Below, piece after piece: positions 13,039 to 26,599 of a stretch of 64,000 nucleotides of DNA. The stretch is from Prunus persica. Lineage: Eukaryota; Streptophyta; Magnoliopsida; Rosales; Rosaceae. The notes beneath the pieces were generated by a model. The model did not search any database. It was not told the origin of the DNA and worked only from the letters and a program-made list of their open reading frames with translations. How positions within the stretch are numbered: position 1 is the first letter of the stretch; every line of letters starts with the position of its first letter. The translations under genes and the position numbers were made by a program. The stretch lies in the NCBI RefSeq assembly GCF_000346465.2, contig NC_034009.1, positions 6,672,490-6,736,489 of the forward strand, in the 5' to 3' direction.

Positions 13039-13387
13039 GTGAGTCTGAGAGGAGAAGAGGCGAAATGGAAAAAAAAAAATCGAAGCAATGAGGGTTTCGC
13101 TTGATCCGGTATAACGTAGCGTAGGAAATGACTTAATCTCAACGAATCATCACTTGACACGTGTATTACTTTTTTTTAATAATATAATTAAAATACTTGG
13201 TCCGGTCCAATTTTTGGCGGTTTTAGCTAATTAAAACTAGTCCAACCCGGTTCATGGTCAGTTCGGCCCTTTTTTTTTACCGATTCTTCAATTTTTCAGT
13301 GTAAAAACCGAACCAAACCACCTTAGGCAGTCCGGTTTAGGCGGTTTGGTCATGTTTTCGGTAATAATGCTCACCCCTAGATTCAAG

Positions 13388-14430
13388 GTTGAAGTGGCTA
13401 ATTTAGTCCATGCTATGAGCTGTTACTTGTAAAAGATTTCGTGAGTCACACACTAGCCACCAATCAGTTTTGTGTCTATCTTCTTCTAATTGGACCAAAG
13501 AAACACTTAGGCCTAGTTTGGGATTGCTATCACTTCTAAAAAAAATTGCTTATGGTGTGCTTTGAAAATAAGTAGCTGTAAAGTAAAGTAGCCCCATGTT
13601 TGATAAATAATATTTTTATAGTGTTATTAGTACAAAAAGCAGTATCAAAACCGTTTTGTAAATTTTAATATAAAACTATTGTAACTGTGAATCATGACAA
13701 AAATATACATGATGTTAAAAGTGTTATGTTCTAATCATGTGGTAGTAGTGGTGGTGATGGGGTAGGGGTAGGGTAAAGAGATAGAGGTTAAGGTGATGGT
13801 GGTGTTAAAGGTGGAGGTGGTGGCTGTGGTAGTGGTGGTGGTGGGGATGACGGTTGAGAAAACACCACTATAAATAAATGCCATGGTAGTATTTGATATT
13901 GAGATCGCCATGGTAGTACATGGACTGTGTGTGCTCTGAATAAATGCATGTGTGATGTTAATTATACGGAAAGAATATGTGCTACTTGTTGTGGTTTACT
14001 CATACAAACTGTAAAAAGCTTACCGGGGTTGTTAATGATGACCCGATACACTTTTTGATGGTGTAGAGGTTAACTCTGCATGTAAAGAAAACCAAGGATA
14101 TGAGCAAGAGGCTTCATGTACAGTTTTGCAAGGTGTGTTTTGTTTCCATTGCTAGTAACTGAAAGATTTCCACTGTGATAATAAGCTCTGAATGAGCAAT
14201 TATGTAATAGATTGAAGTTGCAATTTATTATGTAATGATGTAGTGTAATATATGACTATAAAGTATGAGTTTGTATTAACATTGTGAGTTTGGAATGGTT
14301 GTGTTCTAAAGGAGTAGTAGAAACATTGTGGTGCATTTTTGTGCATTCCGAGCTTCATGTTCTGAATTGTTTTTTTTATTTTATAACTAAGCTGGTTTTA
14401 GTTGTGTTGGAAATTCGGGTTGTGACAGCT
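13388..14430. other. Non-coding region, probably includes the 5' LTR remnant of the gypsy element
   Basis: 13507-13530 (GGCCTAGTTTGGGATTGCT) resembles the terminal sequence of the MITE at 8646 and may be a MITE remnant. 13736-13850 is a GGTGGT-rich simple-sequence tract. The last part, ending TGTGACA at 14421-14427 just before a primer-binding-like site, probably belongs to a 5' LTR whose start could not be placed. No gene. Confidence 0.5.
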
Positions 14431-14442
14431 TGGTATCAGAGC
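14431..14442 (+). promoter_or_regulatory. Primer-binding site of gypsy element (tRNA-iMet type)
   Basis: TGGTATCAGAGC is complementary to the 3' end of plant initiator tRNA-Met, the usual primer for plant LTR elements. It lies three bases after an LTR-like CA end (14426-14427) and 200-300 bases before the gag-like frame. Confidence 0.8.
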
Positions 14443-17075
14443 ATTTGATTAGCTCTAATAGAACTTTAGATTTTAGATTAATAGATCATCTGGACTAGAC
14501 TCTTGAGTGGTCAGGTGTGAATCATGATCTTAGAGGAATGGGTTCTCTGAATGTTGATGATTTGTTTTAGTTGTGGTTGTGTTGCTATCATACTTGTTGT
14601 ATCTTAAGTTGTTATACAAGTTTTGATTAACTGATACTTTTGATTTGTAAGGCATATATCCTATTAGAGGTAGAGGTCGAGGCTGAGGCTGAGGTAGAGG
14701 CAAAGGTAGAGCTATAAGTCAAGCTATACCACATGGTGAGAATGTTCCAGTTCCGGAGATTCATATTCGTGGTGTGGTACCACCTGAAGAAGGTGTGTAC
14801 ATTGACCCTGATATGGTAGAGTTATTAGAGGAATTTCTGCAGACTATAGTGCAGGAAGTGCCAGAATCGGAACATGTTACTCCACCAGTGAATGAGCAAC
14901 TAGTCCCTATTCGACTTCTTATGTTGATTAGAGAACTTAGACGATTGGAAGCACAATCATTTGGTGGACATACAGATTTCATGAAAGCTGATCAATGAAT
15001 TTATAATATGAAGAATTTATTTGAAATGATTGACCGCACAGAAGTGGGGAAGAGAAAGTTGGCTACTTTTCTCTTACAAAATGAGGCTTGTGTTTTGTGG
15101 GAATCTGTCAAGAGGGCTAATGATGTCACACTTATAGACTAGGACGGGTTTGAAATGCTCTTCAATGGTAAATATGTCCCTCATATTGTGAGGGAATGAT
15201 TGGAGATTGAATTCTTGGAACTAAAGCAAGGATCTATGACTATGAGATAGTATGAGGCAAGATTTTGTGAACTGTATCATTTTGCCCAACCCATTGGTGA
15301 GATATAAAGGGCTAGGAAGTTTGAGCATGGGTTAACTGATAATATCAAGAAATCAGTTGTTAATTTGTGCCACAAGACCATGACAGGTGTTGTGGGCTGT
15401 TCCACTTTTGTTGAGAAGAACAATCTGGACTATTAGAAGAGTTAAGAGGAAAAAAGAGATCATAAGGGTAAGGGAAAGTCACAAACACAGAGTAACAATA
15501 CCTCTTGTTCTTGGAAAATGTTTGGAAGAAACAAAGGATGAACAACCAAGATCCAAACAAAAGTGTAGTACCTACTTAACAGTTTAGGCCAGTGAAATGC
15601 TACAGCTGTAATGAGGTTAGTCATACCTCTAGAATGTGTTATAAAATTAGGAATCCAGTTTGTTTCACATGTGGAAAGCCAATGCACTATGCTAATATTT
15701 ATACCTGGCTAAAAAAGGACAATAAACCAAGGCAACAACCTCAAGTTCATGCTAGAGTGTTAGTAGTAGGGTAAAGGAATGCATAAGTTAAAGGTACACC
15801 AACTCTCTTTAATAATCTTGTAAAAATGTTATTTGTAATTAGTATTTAGGTGAAGGGGGTAAATTAAAACTCCAATGGATAAATCTACGACAACAACGAT
15901 TAAATGTTCTTAGTAACAATATGACTAGTTATAGACCTATGAACAAACAAGAGATACACATATCCAAATCCCCTAATCAAACAGATCTGACAATGATAAT
16001 GATCGACTCAACCTAGTAGAAATATGACTAGACAATAAACTAGTTATAAACCTATAAACAACCAAACAGTTCCCAAATACAAGGTAAATCAATTAGCCAA
16101 AATTGGTATGAAGCTAAGCAACAGTATGACTACTCAACAACTAGTCATAGGCCAATGAACATGTAATATAGAACCTAGATTCACAACAGACCAGTTATTA
16201 ACACATGCAATCCTAGAAGAAATAAGCATGTCGGGATTAACTCATGTATCTCTTGATATGCCTTTACATGTTAAGTCACCACTAGGGGTTTTTGCCAAGC
16301 TTGATTTGGTGTGTAAGTCTTGTTCTTTGTTGATTGGAAATAAGGAGTTCTTTGCTAATTTGATTGTGCTTGCAAACAATACTTTTGATGTGATACTCGA
16401 TGTTAATTGGTTACAACTCAATCATGTTGTGATTGATTTTTATGAGATGAAAGTATCATTTCATGTTCCACAACAACCAATCTTTCATTATAGATGCATT
16501 AAGAATGATGTAGCAATGAGAGTCGGGTTCCTAGCTCTACTTGAGAGTGTGGAACATAGGTTCGTGATTCCGGAAGTCCCAAAGGTATGTGAATATGCAG
16601 ATGTATTCCAGGAAATTCCGGAGTTACGTCCAAGGAGGGTAGTGGAGTTTGGTATTAATGTGATTCCAAGTACATCACCTATATCAAAGACACCATTTAG
16701 AATGGCACCAACTAAACTGAAAGAGTTGAAGATTCAAATTGAGAAATTAGTTAAGCAGGGTTTAGGGTGCACCTGTTTTGTTTGTCAAGAAGAAGGATCA
16801 TACACTTCGGTTAGGTGTGGATTATCAACAACTTAACAAGGTGGCAATTAAGAATAAGTATCCATTGCCAAGGATTGATAATTTGTTTGATCGACTTAAA
16901 GAGGCAACTGTGTTTTCTAAGATTGATTTGAGATTAGGTTATCACCAGTTGCAAGTGAAGGATGAGGATATCCCTAAGACAACATTTAGGACAAGGTATG
17001 GGCATTATGAGTTTCTTATCATGCCCATTGGTTTAGCCAATGTACTTGCTGCTTTCATAGGTTTAACATTATGAA
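14431..17075 (+). pseudogene. Ty3/gypsy retrotransposon remnant: gag, protease, truncated reverse transcriptase
   Basis: Gag: a frame from about 14650 with stops carries MVELLEEFLQTIVQEVPES and later EMLFNGKYVPHIVRE, LKQGSMTMR-YEARFCELYHFA, then two zinc-knuckle-like CX2C motifs at 15597-15710 (CYSCNEVSHTSRMCY and CFTCGKPMHYANIY). Protease: 16228-16490 has NNTFDVILDVNWLQLNHVVIDF, a retropepsin-type C-terminal half. RT: 16670-16760 (PFRMAPTKLKELKIQIEKLVKQG) continues after a frameshift at 16778-17060 with [42 protein letters not shown] and [26 protein letters not shown]. It stops before the YxDD catalytic box. RNase H, integrase and the 3' LTR are missing. Multiple stops. Bases 15780-16200 between gag and protease show no coding. 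Confidence 0.88.
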
Positions 17076-17670
17076 AAGGAAAAAGGGGGATGTGAAGGAT
17101 ATGGTGAATGACATAGCGGCTTGGGTGGTGGGGTTGGTAGGGGCGGTATAGATAGGGAAGGAATTGAAAACCATAACGGCAAAAATGATCAAATTGAAAC
17201 CAAATAGACCTTAATGATAAAGTAATAAACCACAAGAACCAAAATTGACTTTTTACCAAAAAATATAGACAAGAAAAACAAAGACGTGTTCCAACAAGCT
17301 CACACAACTTTTTAATGGGATAACTACGCATACTAGGATCAAAGGGAAAACTACCCCCTAATTATAAGGACTAAAATTCTAATTTGACTCTGACCAAATT
17401 TTTTTCTTCTTCTAATTTGACCTTTTATTTATTTAATTTTTTATTTGTCATTCATTAAAAACAAATATTATTGTATTTTTATCCCACCACAATAATCAAA
17501 GAGATGCAAAAATATAAAAAACGGATACAAAATAGAAGAAAAAAACAAAAAAAAGGGTTAAGTGAGAGTCATTAGTCCATTAATCATCATCATATTATCC
17601 AAAATCTGAAAACTGAAACAAAAGAAAAAACACAAAGAAAGCGAAAGAGAGAAGAAAAGGAAGAAAAAAA
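17076..17670. other. Upstream region of the FGGY kinase gene
   Basis: AT-rich spacer between the end of the gypsy remnant and the FGGY start. The last ~60 bases are A/G-rich (AAGAAAGCGAAAGAGAG...), typical of a plant 5' leader. No unambiguous TATA box was chosen. Confidence 0.5.
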
Positions 17671-20600
17671 ATGTCCGGTAAAAGAAGAGTCTGGTCAGAT
17701 TCAGCACCGCTACTTGGCCAGCAACATTCACAGCAAAAATCTCAACATCAATATCAACCTCGTTCAGTCTCTCTCGAGATGACCACCTCTGCCGTCCCAG
17801 CCACCGCCCGCTCCGTCTTCCTCGGCATCGACGTCGGCACCGGCAGCGCCCGCGCAGGTCCCCTCTCTCCTCCTCTCTCCCTCCATTTTTATTTAACGCA
17901 GAAAATAAGAAATTCGAATATATTTGTTGTTGGCAATGGCATATTTAATTGAAGTTATATCAGATAGGAAGAAGCTTTTGACAACTATAATTGTATCGAT
18001 TTAGGGGCGAATTTTGCTTCGGCAGTAGTTGTTGGGTTGTGTGAAGTCCTGTAATCTAAATTGGTGATGGATGCAGGGCTGTTTGATGAAAATGGGAAGC
18101 TTCTGGGATCTTCGAGCAGCCCGATACAGATTTGGAAAGATGGTGATTGCGTTGAGGTAAGGCTTGAAAAGAGGTGAATTTGATCACTACATGGTATATT
18201 GGAAACTAAATAGACACACAGTGGTGATTTCGCTATAGCTAGTATATGTAGAGGGCATTGCAAGTGTCAGGGAAAGCGAAATGATTGCTTCTAACTTTTC
18301 TTTTCCTCCCCGAATTAGCAATCTTCTACAGATATTTGGCATGCGATAAGTGCAGCTGTGAAAGCAGCGTGCTCCCTCGCAGAAGTTTCCAAGGAAGAAG
18401 TGAAGGGTATGGGGTTTGCGGCTACTTGTTCGCTTGGTGGGTAACTTTCTCCTTATGTTTTAACATGATGTGCTAATGGGTATAATTGGTTGCTTAAGCT
18501 GCTTAAGTGCTTATTATATGTTATGCACTATAGAAAAGACAGAAACTATGTACAATCATTAATTAGGATCAGATGGTTTTCCTTTGCAGTTGCAGTGGAC
18601 GCCGAAGGCTCTCCTGTTACGGTTTCTTGGAGTGGCGATTCAAGAAGAAACATAATAGTATGGATGGACCATAGAGCTGTTGAACAAGCTGAAAGGATCA
18701 ATTCACGTAACTCAACTGTATTGCAGTACTGTGGTGGAGCTCTTTCCCCTGAGATGCAGCCTCCAAAGGTACTTACACAGCTAGTCCGGTCATAGCATGG
18801 TATTCTGTGTTACACAGTTATACAATTCCTTAATGAGTTATTTCTTTAACCATATTCCACTTTCGCTGCCACTATCTTACATCATAGATGTCTCAATCAT
18901 ATTCACGTGTATCAAAAATCTATATAGGAGGGCTACAGAGTTATAGACGTACCTTTACAGATTAGTAGTGAACATACTAGTTTATTTTATTTCCTTTTGC
19001 ACATGAAGTATTGTACTAATTATTTATTTATTTTTTCTATGGGTTCTTTTTTCTGTCAAATTAAGACTATCTTTTGCAGCTTCTATGGGTGAAAGAAAAT
19101 CTGCCCGACTCTTGGTCAATGGTCTTCAGGTGGATGGACTTGAGTGATTGGTTATCATACAGGTACTTGGATCTGCCAGCCAGTCATTTGATATGTGAAC
19201 CTTTTCAAAACTCCAGGCGGTGCAAATCAAGTTTGACGTGAATTTATTGATTAATCTTATATTTTTGCACAACTTTAGGGCCACAGGAGATGATACACGG
19301 AGTCTGTGTACCACAGTCTGCAAGTGGACATATCTCGGTCATGCACACATGCATCAAAACAATGAGAAAGATTCTCGAGATATGGAAGCTTGTGGATGGG
19401 ATGATGATTTCTGGGAGGAGATTGGATTGAGTGATCTTGTAGATGGGCATCATGCTAAGATAGGTAAATGCTTGTAGACCTAAGTTCTCTATATATGTAT
19501 ATCTACTCAACTAAGTCTTTATCTGAAAATAGTTTTAGTCTGCTTAAACATACAAGTCAATTTGAGTATTTAATTTCTTGTGCTACCATTTGGGACTTTT
19601 GGCTTCAGTTAGTAACTTGAGATGAAAACAGGACGAAGTGTAGCCTTCCCTGGCCATCCTCTGGGTTCTGGTCTCACATCAACTGCTGCGAAGGCAAGAT
19701 ATTTTGTACTGAAGATTTCACATTGATTTCAAGTGGCGCTCCCTTGAGGTCCATTAACTAAGCATACAATTTGAGTTGCTAGAATATGAGCACATCCCTT
19801 TTTTGGTGGGCTTTGGAGGGCGATTCACCATGATAATTTTTTGACAGCTATTCTGTGGTTAGTTTTTTAATATTTGAAGTAATTTGAATTTCAGGAATTA
19901 GGTCTTGTAGCAGGGATTCCTGTTGGAACGTCCCTAATTGATGCTCATGCCGGTGGTGTGGGGGTAATGGAAAGTGTGCCTTTGTCTGATTCTGAGCCTA
20001 AAGGTTGACAAGGCCTATTTGTTTTCCTTTTAGTTGTTCTAATTTAGTTTCTTAGCCTAAAGGTGATGCATTCTTCTAAATAACTGCTATATGTTCAGAG
20101 TCTGATAAGGAAGCTCTATGCCGTCGTATGGTGTTAGTCTGTGGAACTTCTACTTGCCATATGGCCATATCACAGAACAAGCTTTTTATTCCAGGGGTCT
20201 GGGGTCCATACTGGTCAGGTATGGAAATTTATAGATCTTTTTCTGTGTGAGTTTAATATCAATTCTATCATGTGATTGCTACATTTTTTAACACTCAAAA
20301 CCTTCTATCCTTATGGGGAGAATTTTTCAGTTGTTGTGTCATTGTAAATGGCACACTTACTTTAATTACTCTTTTTCTCTTCAACATTTTCAGCTATGGT
20401 ACCCGAACATTGGCTCACAGAAGGTGGCCAGAGTGCTACTGGTGCATTATTGGATTACATAGTAGAAAACCATGTTGCTTCTCCTCATCTTGCAAATCGT
20501 GCTGCTTCTCAACGTGAGATCCATTGCTCAACTTTTTTATGCTAATAGCTGCTATAAATGAGTTGAATGCCATTCATGGGAAAATTAAGCTACTGTCTCT

Positions 20601-21834
20601 ATCTCTCCCTAGGTATTTCTTTGTTTGAACTTCTGAACAAGATATTGGAAACAATGATGCTTGATCTGAAGCGTCCATTCCTTGCTTCTTTGACTGAAGA
20701 TATGCATGTTCTTCCTGATTTTCACGGGAACAGGTATATCTTTATACGTTGAAATCTTGATTTCACTTTTCATAGTGTGACACATCTCTGCTGAAAGTTA
20801 AGCTGCTATGTTTGTGATGGCCCAGGTCACCAATTGCAGACCCAAAAGCGAAAGGTATGTTGTGTGGCCTAACACTTGATACAAGTGAGAAGCAGTTGGC
20901 TCTTCAGTACCTTGCCACAGTACAAGGTATTGCATATGGTACGCGTCACATTGTAGAGCACTGCAATGCCCATGGTCACGAAGTAAGAATGCACGCTTCT
21001 CAATTCTCTTATTTTGTATACATCACTTTTAAATAGATAAGTTCAGAAAAGGGCTTTTCTTATTAAACTTATAATATTCTTTAATATATTTACAGTCTCC
21101 CCCTCATTCAGAAGTATCACTTTAACTCGTCTTGAACCCATAGTGTATGTTACTTCCATAACTAATGTTACTCTTATTTTACATAAGCATCCAATTTTCC
21201 CTTAATTTGTTTTTTAAAATTGTAATTAATCATATAATGAAGGATATGATTTATATAATTTTGACTTTGAACTTTTTATTTATGACATGTAATATTTATA
21301 GGTTGTCGTATAAAAGAGAAAGTTATTAGAATATATTTCAAACGGAGTACCTGAAATGGCCTCAATGCTTTAGAGAGCTGCCTTGGAGAAAGGGATCACA
21401 TATCTATGACTATTTGTAACCGGTATGCTTGGTAATATGAAAGTAGACATCAATTGCGCTAATAAAAACTCTAGAAGTGATGGTGTTTTGGTGTCTATCG
21501 AGAATAAAGTTTGGTTGGTGGTACCTTAGCTTCCAGTAGGCTCTCTCTTGATTTGTGCTGTACCAGTTTGGTCGTCAGCCTGCCATGGTACCAAACTCAA
21601 AAACAGAAAGGAGCCATGCAAATGTTACTAGAGAAAGGGAAACGATAGAACTTCTCAAAGTGTAATGGAGTGGAGGCTACGAATTTAAAAGAGTAGTCAT
21701 TGAACTCTGAAATAACCTAAAACCTGTAACCTTTTTTGAGTATCTGTTTCTTCCTTTGCAGATTGACACAATACTAGCATGTGGAGGCCTTGTTAAGAAT
21801 GCGCTATTCATTCAAGAACATGCAGATATAATCG

Positions 21835-21884
<50 letters not shown>

Positions 21885-22964
21885 ATACACATCAGCTGCC
21901 CCTCCTTTATGTTTGTAACACGCTTTTTATTTGTCTTTACATTGTTCTTTTATAAAAAAAAAAACTTTTTTCTTCAGAATGAACTTTTATTATCATCATT
22001 TTAAGATTTATTGTATCATGCTTCTCTTTTTATTTGAACTGGCTCTGTATGCTAAAGATTTTACCCAAAAAAAAGAAAAGAATATATGGTTGTTGTATCT
22101 ACTGTGGATGTGGTTTGGCCAAATGAAACTTAATTATAATAATTATCCTTTTAATACACAAGTCAGAGCCTTTGTTTAAGCATGTACATAACCTTGGACC
22201 TACTGTCTGTGATGCATTCAGGTTGCCCTATAATTCTTCCACGAGAAAGTGAGCCTGTGCTCTTGGGTGCTGCTATTCTTGGTGCTGTTGCTGCAAGGAA
22301 ATATTGTAGTCTGCATGAGGCAATGAAGGCCCTAAATGCAGCGGGTCAGGTACTAATAATGGTTTTTTGAAATCATTTTATTAATTTTTAGAGAGAGTTT
22401 TTTCACTGCGGGACAATATTAGGTCTGAATTGAAACCTCGCAACATTTTCGAAGGCAGATCTTGCATTTAGTTGTTTCCGTGCCTACTCTGAGGCATAGG
22501 GCTAAATGTGGTTCTTTTTCTTTCCTTTTCGTTTTTTCTTCTGAAATTTCCAAGGTTTTGATACACAGGGTACAAAAACCCCTAGATTAGTTCATCATTT
22601 AGGAATGTTTGCCAGGTTTAGTATAAGGGTTTAGATTGGAAAAATAATTAACTAAAAGTAGTAGGTTTTTGAGTCACAAAGATTGAACTGGTCTTGGAGG
22701 TGTCAATGGTGGTTACCCTATCATCAATCATTAGTATATTATTATTATTATTATTTTTTCGACGTGGACTCTGGGATCCCTTATTCTGTATGCATTTTCT
22801 ATAAATATATATATATAATATTTTTTTTCTGCATGTGGCAGGTCATCCATCCATCCAAAGACCCTAAGGTGAAGAAGTACCATGATGCCAAGTACCGCAT
22901 TTTCCGTGAACTTTATGAGCAGCAGCTATCTCATCGTTCCCTAATGGCTGAAGCCTTGGCGTAG
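17671..22964 (+). CDS. FGGY-family carbohydrate kinase (probable D-ribulose/pentulose kinase)
   Basis: Fifteen exons: 17671-17857, 18077-18156, 18319-18436, 18590-18768, 19080-19162, 19279-19463, 19632-19693, 19895-20003, 20099-20218, 20394-20513, 20613-20733, 20826-20982, 21762-21834, 22222-22349, 22842-22964. They sum to 1845 nt (614 residues plus stop) with all phases consistent. The N-terminal FGGY domain starts at [13 protein letters not shown] (nucleotide-binding phosphate-1 loop). Then come [37 protein letters not shown] and [15 protein letters not shown]. The C-terminal domain holds [28 protein letters not shown] and [24 protein letters not shown] (adenosine loop). This arrangement fits the YDR109C/human FGGY/At4g30310 type, which phosphorylates D-ribulose or similar ketoses; the substrate is inferred. 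Intron 7 has a GC donor (AAG|GCAAGA). The first ~50 residues before the kinase fold are low-complexity and Gln-rich. No lesion. Confidence 0.95.
21836..21881. repeat. (TC)n microsatellite in the FGGY kinase intron 13
   Basis: About 22 TC units starting two bases after the exon 13 donor; it overlaps the pyrimidine-rich beginning of the intron. Confidence 0.97.
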
Positions 22965-24844
22965 GTTCTTTGTGTCAAACTGGTGGCAGTAGGATGGTCC
23001 TCTGGCTCAATTGCTTCATTTCTGTCTCTGGGGGCCCTCTGTATCGGAATCGAAAACTGCTTGGCCTTTGTGAAGTTACATGTTTGAACAAAACATAATT
23101 TTTTTATGTAAAGCAATGACTTGAGCAACTCATGAAGGAAGTTTTTCAAAAGCCAAAGGAATGTACAGGTGAAGCAGGGCCCAAAAATTGAAAATTAGTA
23201 CAGAAAGAATATGTATTGGCTCATTTTGCCAAGTAGTTTCTCACTTTGTCGTTCATATTTGAAATAATAATACGACAGCCATTTACTTTCACAAAGTGCT
23301 TTGTGCCTTGTATAATCCATAATAACCTTTTGATGTTAATCAATTGTTGATAGCAAAATTCCAACAATATTTTTTTTGAGATTGATTCCAACATTTGTTT
23401 AACATAATAACCTTTACATCGAGTCGACGACCACCATAACTAACATAATTAAGTCTCTTAGCTTTAAAAGAAAAATATTTTTTAATATTTAAAACAAGCA
23501 GATCCGTACAATTTAAAGCAAACTTAGCAACTCATAAAACAGTTCCACAAAGCATAAATTGTAATGTCTAAGTTTTGGAAAGTTTTACATTTTGATTACA
23601 TGTGTTATTCTGGTTGATGGGATCTTCAACTTACTGCAGTGGTTTTTCAAATTAAAAATAAAATATTTCTACATATTCTTTTTTTTTTGTGGTCAATTTC
23701 TACATATTCTATGTATTGGATGCAACAACATACAAAATGACTCTTGCATGTCTTACAAAACCAATATAATGATACATCGTAATTTTGGAGAACTTATCTA
23801 ATTGTAAGTGAAGGAAAGAGTGTGGAAATTGATTTAAAGAGATTTCCAAATACTCCATTGAAAAAAGAGACTTCCAGTATCACATTTTCCTTGTAGGGTT
23901 AAGGTCAAAGAATTGCAACAGATCAATCTCAATATCGTGAGGCAATCTAATATAATACTCATTTTCTCATCCCTAGCGAATGACCAAAAAAAATAAAGGA
24001 AAAAAGAAATAACTTTTAATTTTGTATGGCTGGACTGGATGTTTCTGCACTAGAATTGCTCATTAGCATCTTCAGCTTAATAGAGACTAGCTGAAAATCG
24101 ATACCAATATTGAGATTGGCAGAGTTATAAACAGGTTGAGTCATGTGGAGACTGGCAAAGTGAGCAAAACTGCAGGCGGATACCTGTTCTGGTTTATTTT
24201 GAGTTATCTGGATGCTATATAGACAATTTTAAGACACTAAGATGTCTTCGAAAAGTTTTGTTGAGGTTTTCAAATGATGAAATACATGACTTCTTCTTGA
24301 TCTATTTAATTTGATGAACCAAATTTGTAAGAGAAATTAATCTCTTTTGAATTTTGTCTGATTTACCTTATCTAGATTGCGAGGGAAATCTTGGTTTTTC
24401 TTGGTGTTCTGGACTTCTTCTTGAGTTGGATTGCTTCTTAAGGAAGATTGCTTGCTTGCTTTTGGTAGTTGCAAGATCGTGTGATTTCTGATTTCTTTTG
24501 ATCAATCGGGATTGATTGTTGAGTTTTCGTTTGCTTGATTGGTTGGTTGGTTGATTTGGTGTCTTCTTTCCGGTCCGGGCATTCTTGTATTTATAGGAGA
24601 AAATGTTATGATTGAATAATACTGGATATTTCCAATTTTTGGACTAATCCCTCATTAATGCACAAGTGGCAAAAGTTGTCAGATAATGCATTGATCATTT
24701 TTTGTCATATGCTCATCAATGTTTCAGAATGCCTCTTGATTGTTCCTTTTGCAAAACAATGAACTGAAGTGATCAATAATTCCCAGATTCTTCCAAAGTT
24801 GGCACCATAAATATCCAAATATCATGGCAGTAGAAAAAAAATCT
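22965..24844. other. Intergenic region
   Basis: Contains the 3' UTR of the FGGY gene (to roughly 23230) and AT-rich spacer. 24360-24580 is rich in GATTG/TTGCTTG repeats of low complexity. No gene recognised on either strand. The last five bases (24840-24844, AATCT) are the target-site duplication of the LTR element. Confidence 0.5.
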
Positions 24845-24978
24845 TGTTATAAAAACCAATGAATTTGAGAGAGAATTTAGATGGAGAGAGAGGAAAGTTT
24901 TTCTCTTCTTCTGTATGTTCATTACAAGTATGGAGAAGCCCTATTTATAGGCATTTGGGCTCCATCATATTTACAACA
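24845..24978 (-). repeat. 3' LTR of the element (left copy)
   Basis: 134 bp, TGTTATAAAAACC...TTTACAACA on the plus strand. Identical to the right copy except at base 1. Confidence 0.93.
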
Positions 24979-24989
24979 CTCCCCCTTGG
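24979..24989 (-). promoter_or_regulatory. Polypurine tract of the LTR element
   Basis: On the minus strand AAGGGGGAG immediately precedes the 3' LTR, the position where plus-strand DNA synthesis is primed in LTR retrotransposons. It sets the element's orientation. Confidence 0.75.
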
Positions 24990-25010
24990 AGACCACAAAT
25001 GATATAGAAT

Positions 25011-25430
25011 ATGTCTCGTTAAAAACCTTGCTAGTAAAAACCCAGTGGGACAAAAAACTGGTCAAAGGGAAAAAGAGTACATAATCATGTGTAACATAAA
25101 ATTCTATGTATATTGACGCGCGTGCGACACTGCCTCGTTAAAACCTTGCCAGGAAAAACCCAGTGGGATAAAAACCTGGACGAAGGAAAAAGAGTACAGT
25201 GTTTGAAGATCTTTATTGATAGCACGCTCCCCCTGATGCTTAGCAAAATATCTTTAAGTCATATTGTTGATCACCTTTCTGAATATCGTAGTTGACACTG
25301 CTTCTGTGAGTCAATCTTGAGCGACACTGCTTCTGTGAGTCAATCTTGAGCGACACTGCCTCGTTAAAACCTTACCAGGAAAAACCCAGTGGGATAAAAA
25401 CCTGGATGAAGGAAAAAGAGTACAGTGTAT
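25011..25430. repeat. Dispersed tandem repeat inside the LTR element
   Basis: A ~70-bp module of the form CTCGTTAAAACCTTGCCAGG...AACCCAGTGGGATAAAAACC...GGAAAAAGAGTAC occurs three times (about 25011-25080, 25128-25200, 25355-25430). Between copies two and three a ~33-bp unit (CACTGCTTCTGTGAGTCAAT...) is itself duplicated at 25296-25355. The sequence is non-coding and its role is unknown. Confidence 0.85.
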
Positions 25431-26599
25431 GGAGGTCTTTATTAAAACCACGCTCCTCCTGATGAATATCTCCCCCTGAAAACTTCATGACTAGCTTTTT
25501 CCAGTAAGCGACCATAGAGATTTCCAGAGTCCGCATATCTAATAACACTTGGGCTATTTGTAAGTTCACTCAAAAATATGCCCGTATATGGTGTTATGCT
25601 GAGATAGCATCAAATATGCCTCACATCATCCCAAAATGATGGTGATGGAGTTGAGCTCTATCTGGAAAATACGATGTACGGTCCAATATACTTCCGGAAA
25701 ATCCTCATAAAAATGCTTCAATACTTTCTTAGTATAAGCAAGAATCTCGTTGGCATAATGCTCGATTTTTTTTAAGTTGAGACAAATATTAATGTGTTGC
25801 AATCACATTATAATCAATGTACTCACTGAGGTAATTTATGCATATTAATATTGAGTACAAATTTTGTGCTTCAAGCACATGTCCTTTAGGGACTTGCTTT
25901 ATGCAATGTCAATCCTCTCAACGGATTTTGTTTAAAAGGGATTAAACTTTATGACACATTATATAGCTTTTACCCAGCTATTTATACATCTTTAGGAAAT
26001 CGCTTCTGGCGATTATGCTTTGTGCATTTAATAACCCTTTAAGATAATATGTTGGTCTCCGTAATTGTGTAATAAGGGGGGCACAATTGAATCTGTAAAT
26101 ATGGAGAAAACCCAACATTCCTTGTTTCTGCCAGAAACAGTGTGTCATACAAAGTAGGTATATTCCCTTTTATTCCGAACACCCAAGTATAACTTTCAGT
26201 ATTAACAAATTTTGGGGTTCATATTGTGGGTTTGTTCTTTCACGTTCATTCTCATTTATAATGGAATTACCTCGTTCCATTTTGGCCAATGATATTGTCG
26301 ACATTTAATAATTGAACGTGGTTCCAATCAACACAGCCCATTGATGATTTGAGTAGCTACTCCAAAACCAAAAATTGTCATTCATCAATTCATGATCCCA
26401 CCATTCTCATTTGCATGCGCATGCATCAATTATAAGCATTTCTTTGCTTTTGGGTACCCAAGCCACTTCAGGGGGCTTTTATTATGTGAGAATGTGGATT
26501 ATAACCTCCAATGGAGCGTTATTTAGCAGTGGGGCGTGGATAATCTCTATTTAGGGAGTTGGAACATTTAGAACCCATATATCTGTCATGCTGAAGGCA

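Larger units (their letters stand above)
9259..13379 (-). mobile_element. Complete hAT DNA transposon with 8-bp target-site duplication
   Basis: The element starts TAGGGCTG and ends, read from the other side, TAGGGGTG. It is flanked on both sides by the identical octamer GATTCAAG (9251-9258 and 13380-13387), the 8-bp duplication diagnostic of hAT elements. Both subterminal regions (9270-9440 and 13195-13370) are rich in CCGGTT/AACCGG-like motifs, as in plant Ac-type elements where transposase binds. The interior encodes a decayed transposase on the minus strand (about 9990-11930). It also contains an assembly gap and GA microsatellites. Length is about 4.1 kb counting the 100-N gap. Confidence 0.9.

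Noticed and set aside
12795..13160. Open frame rich in Ser/Leu on the minus strand
   Set aside because: It is the translation of the (GA)n microsatellite inside the hAT element; no non-repetitive coding content.
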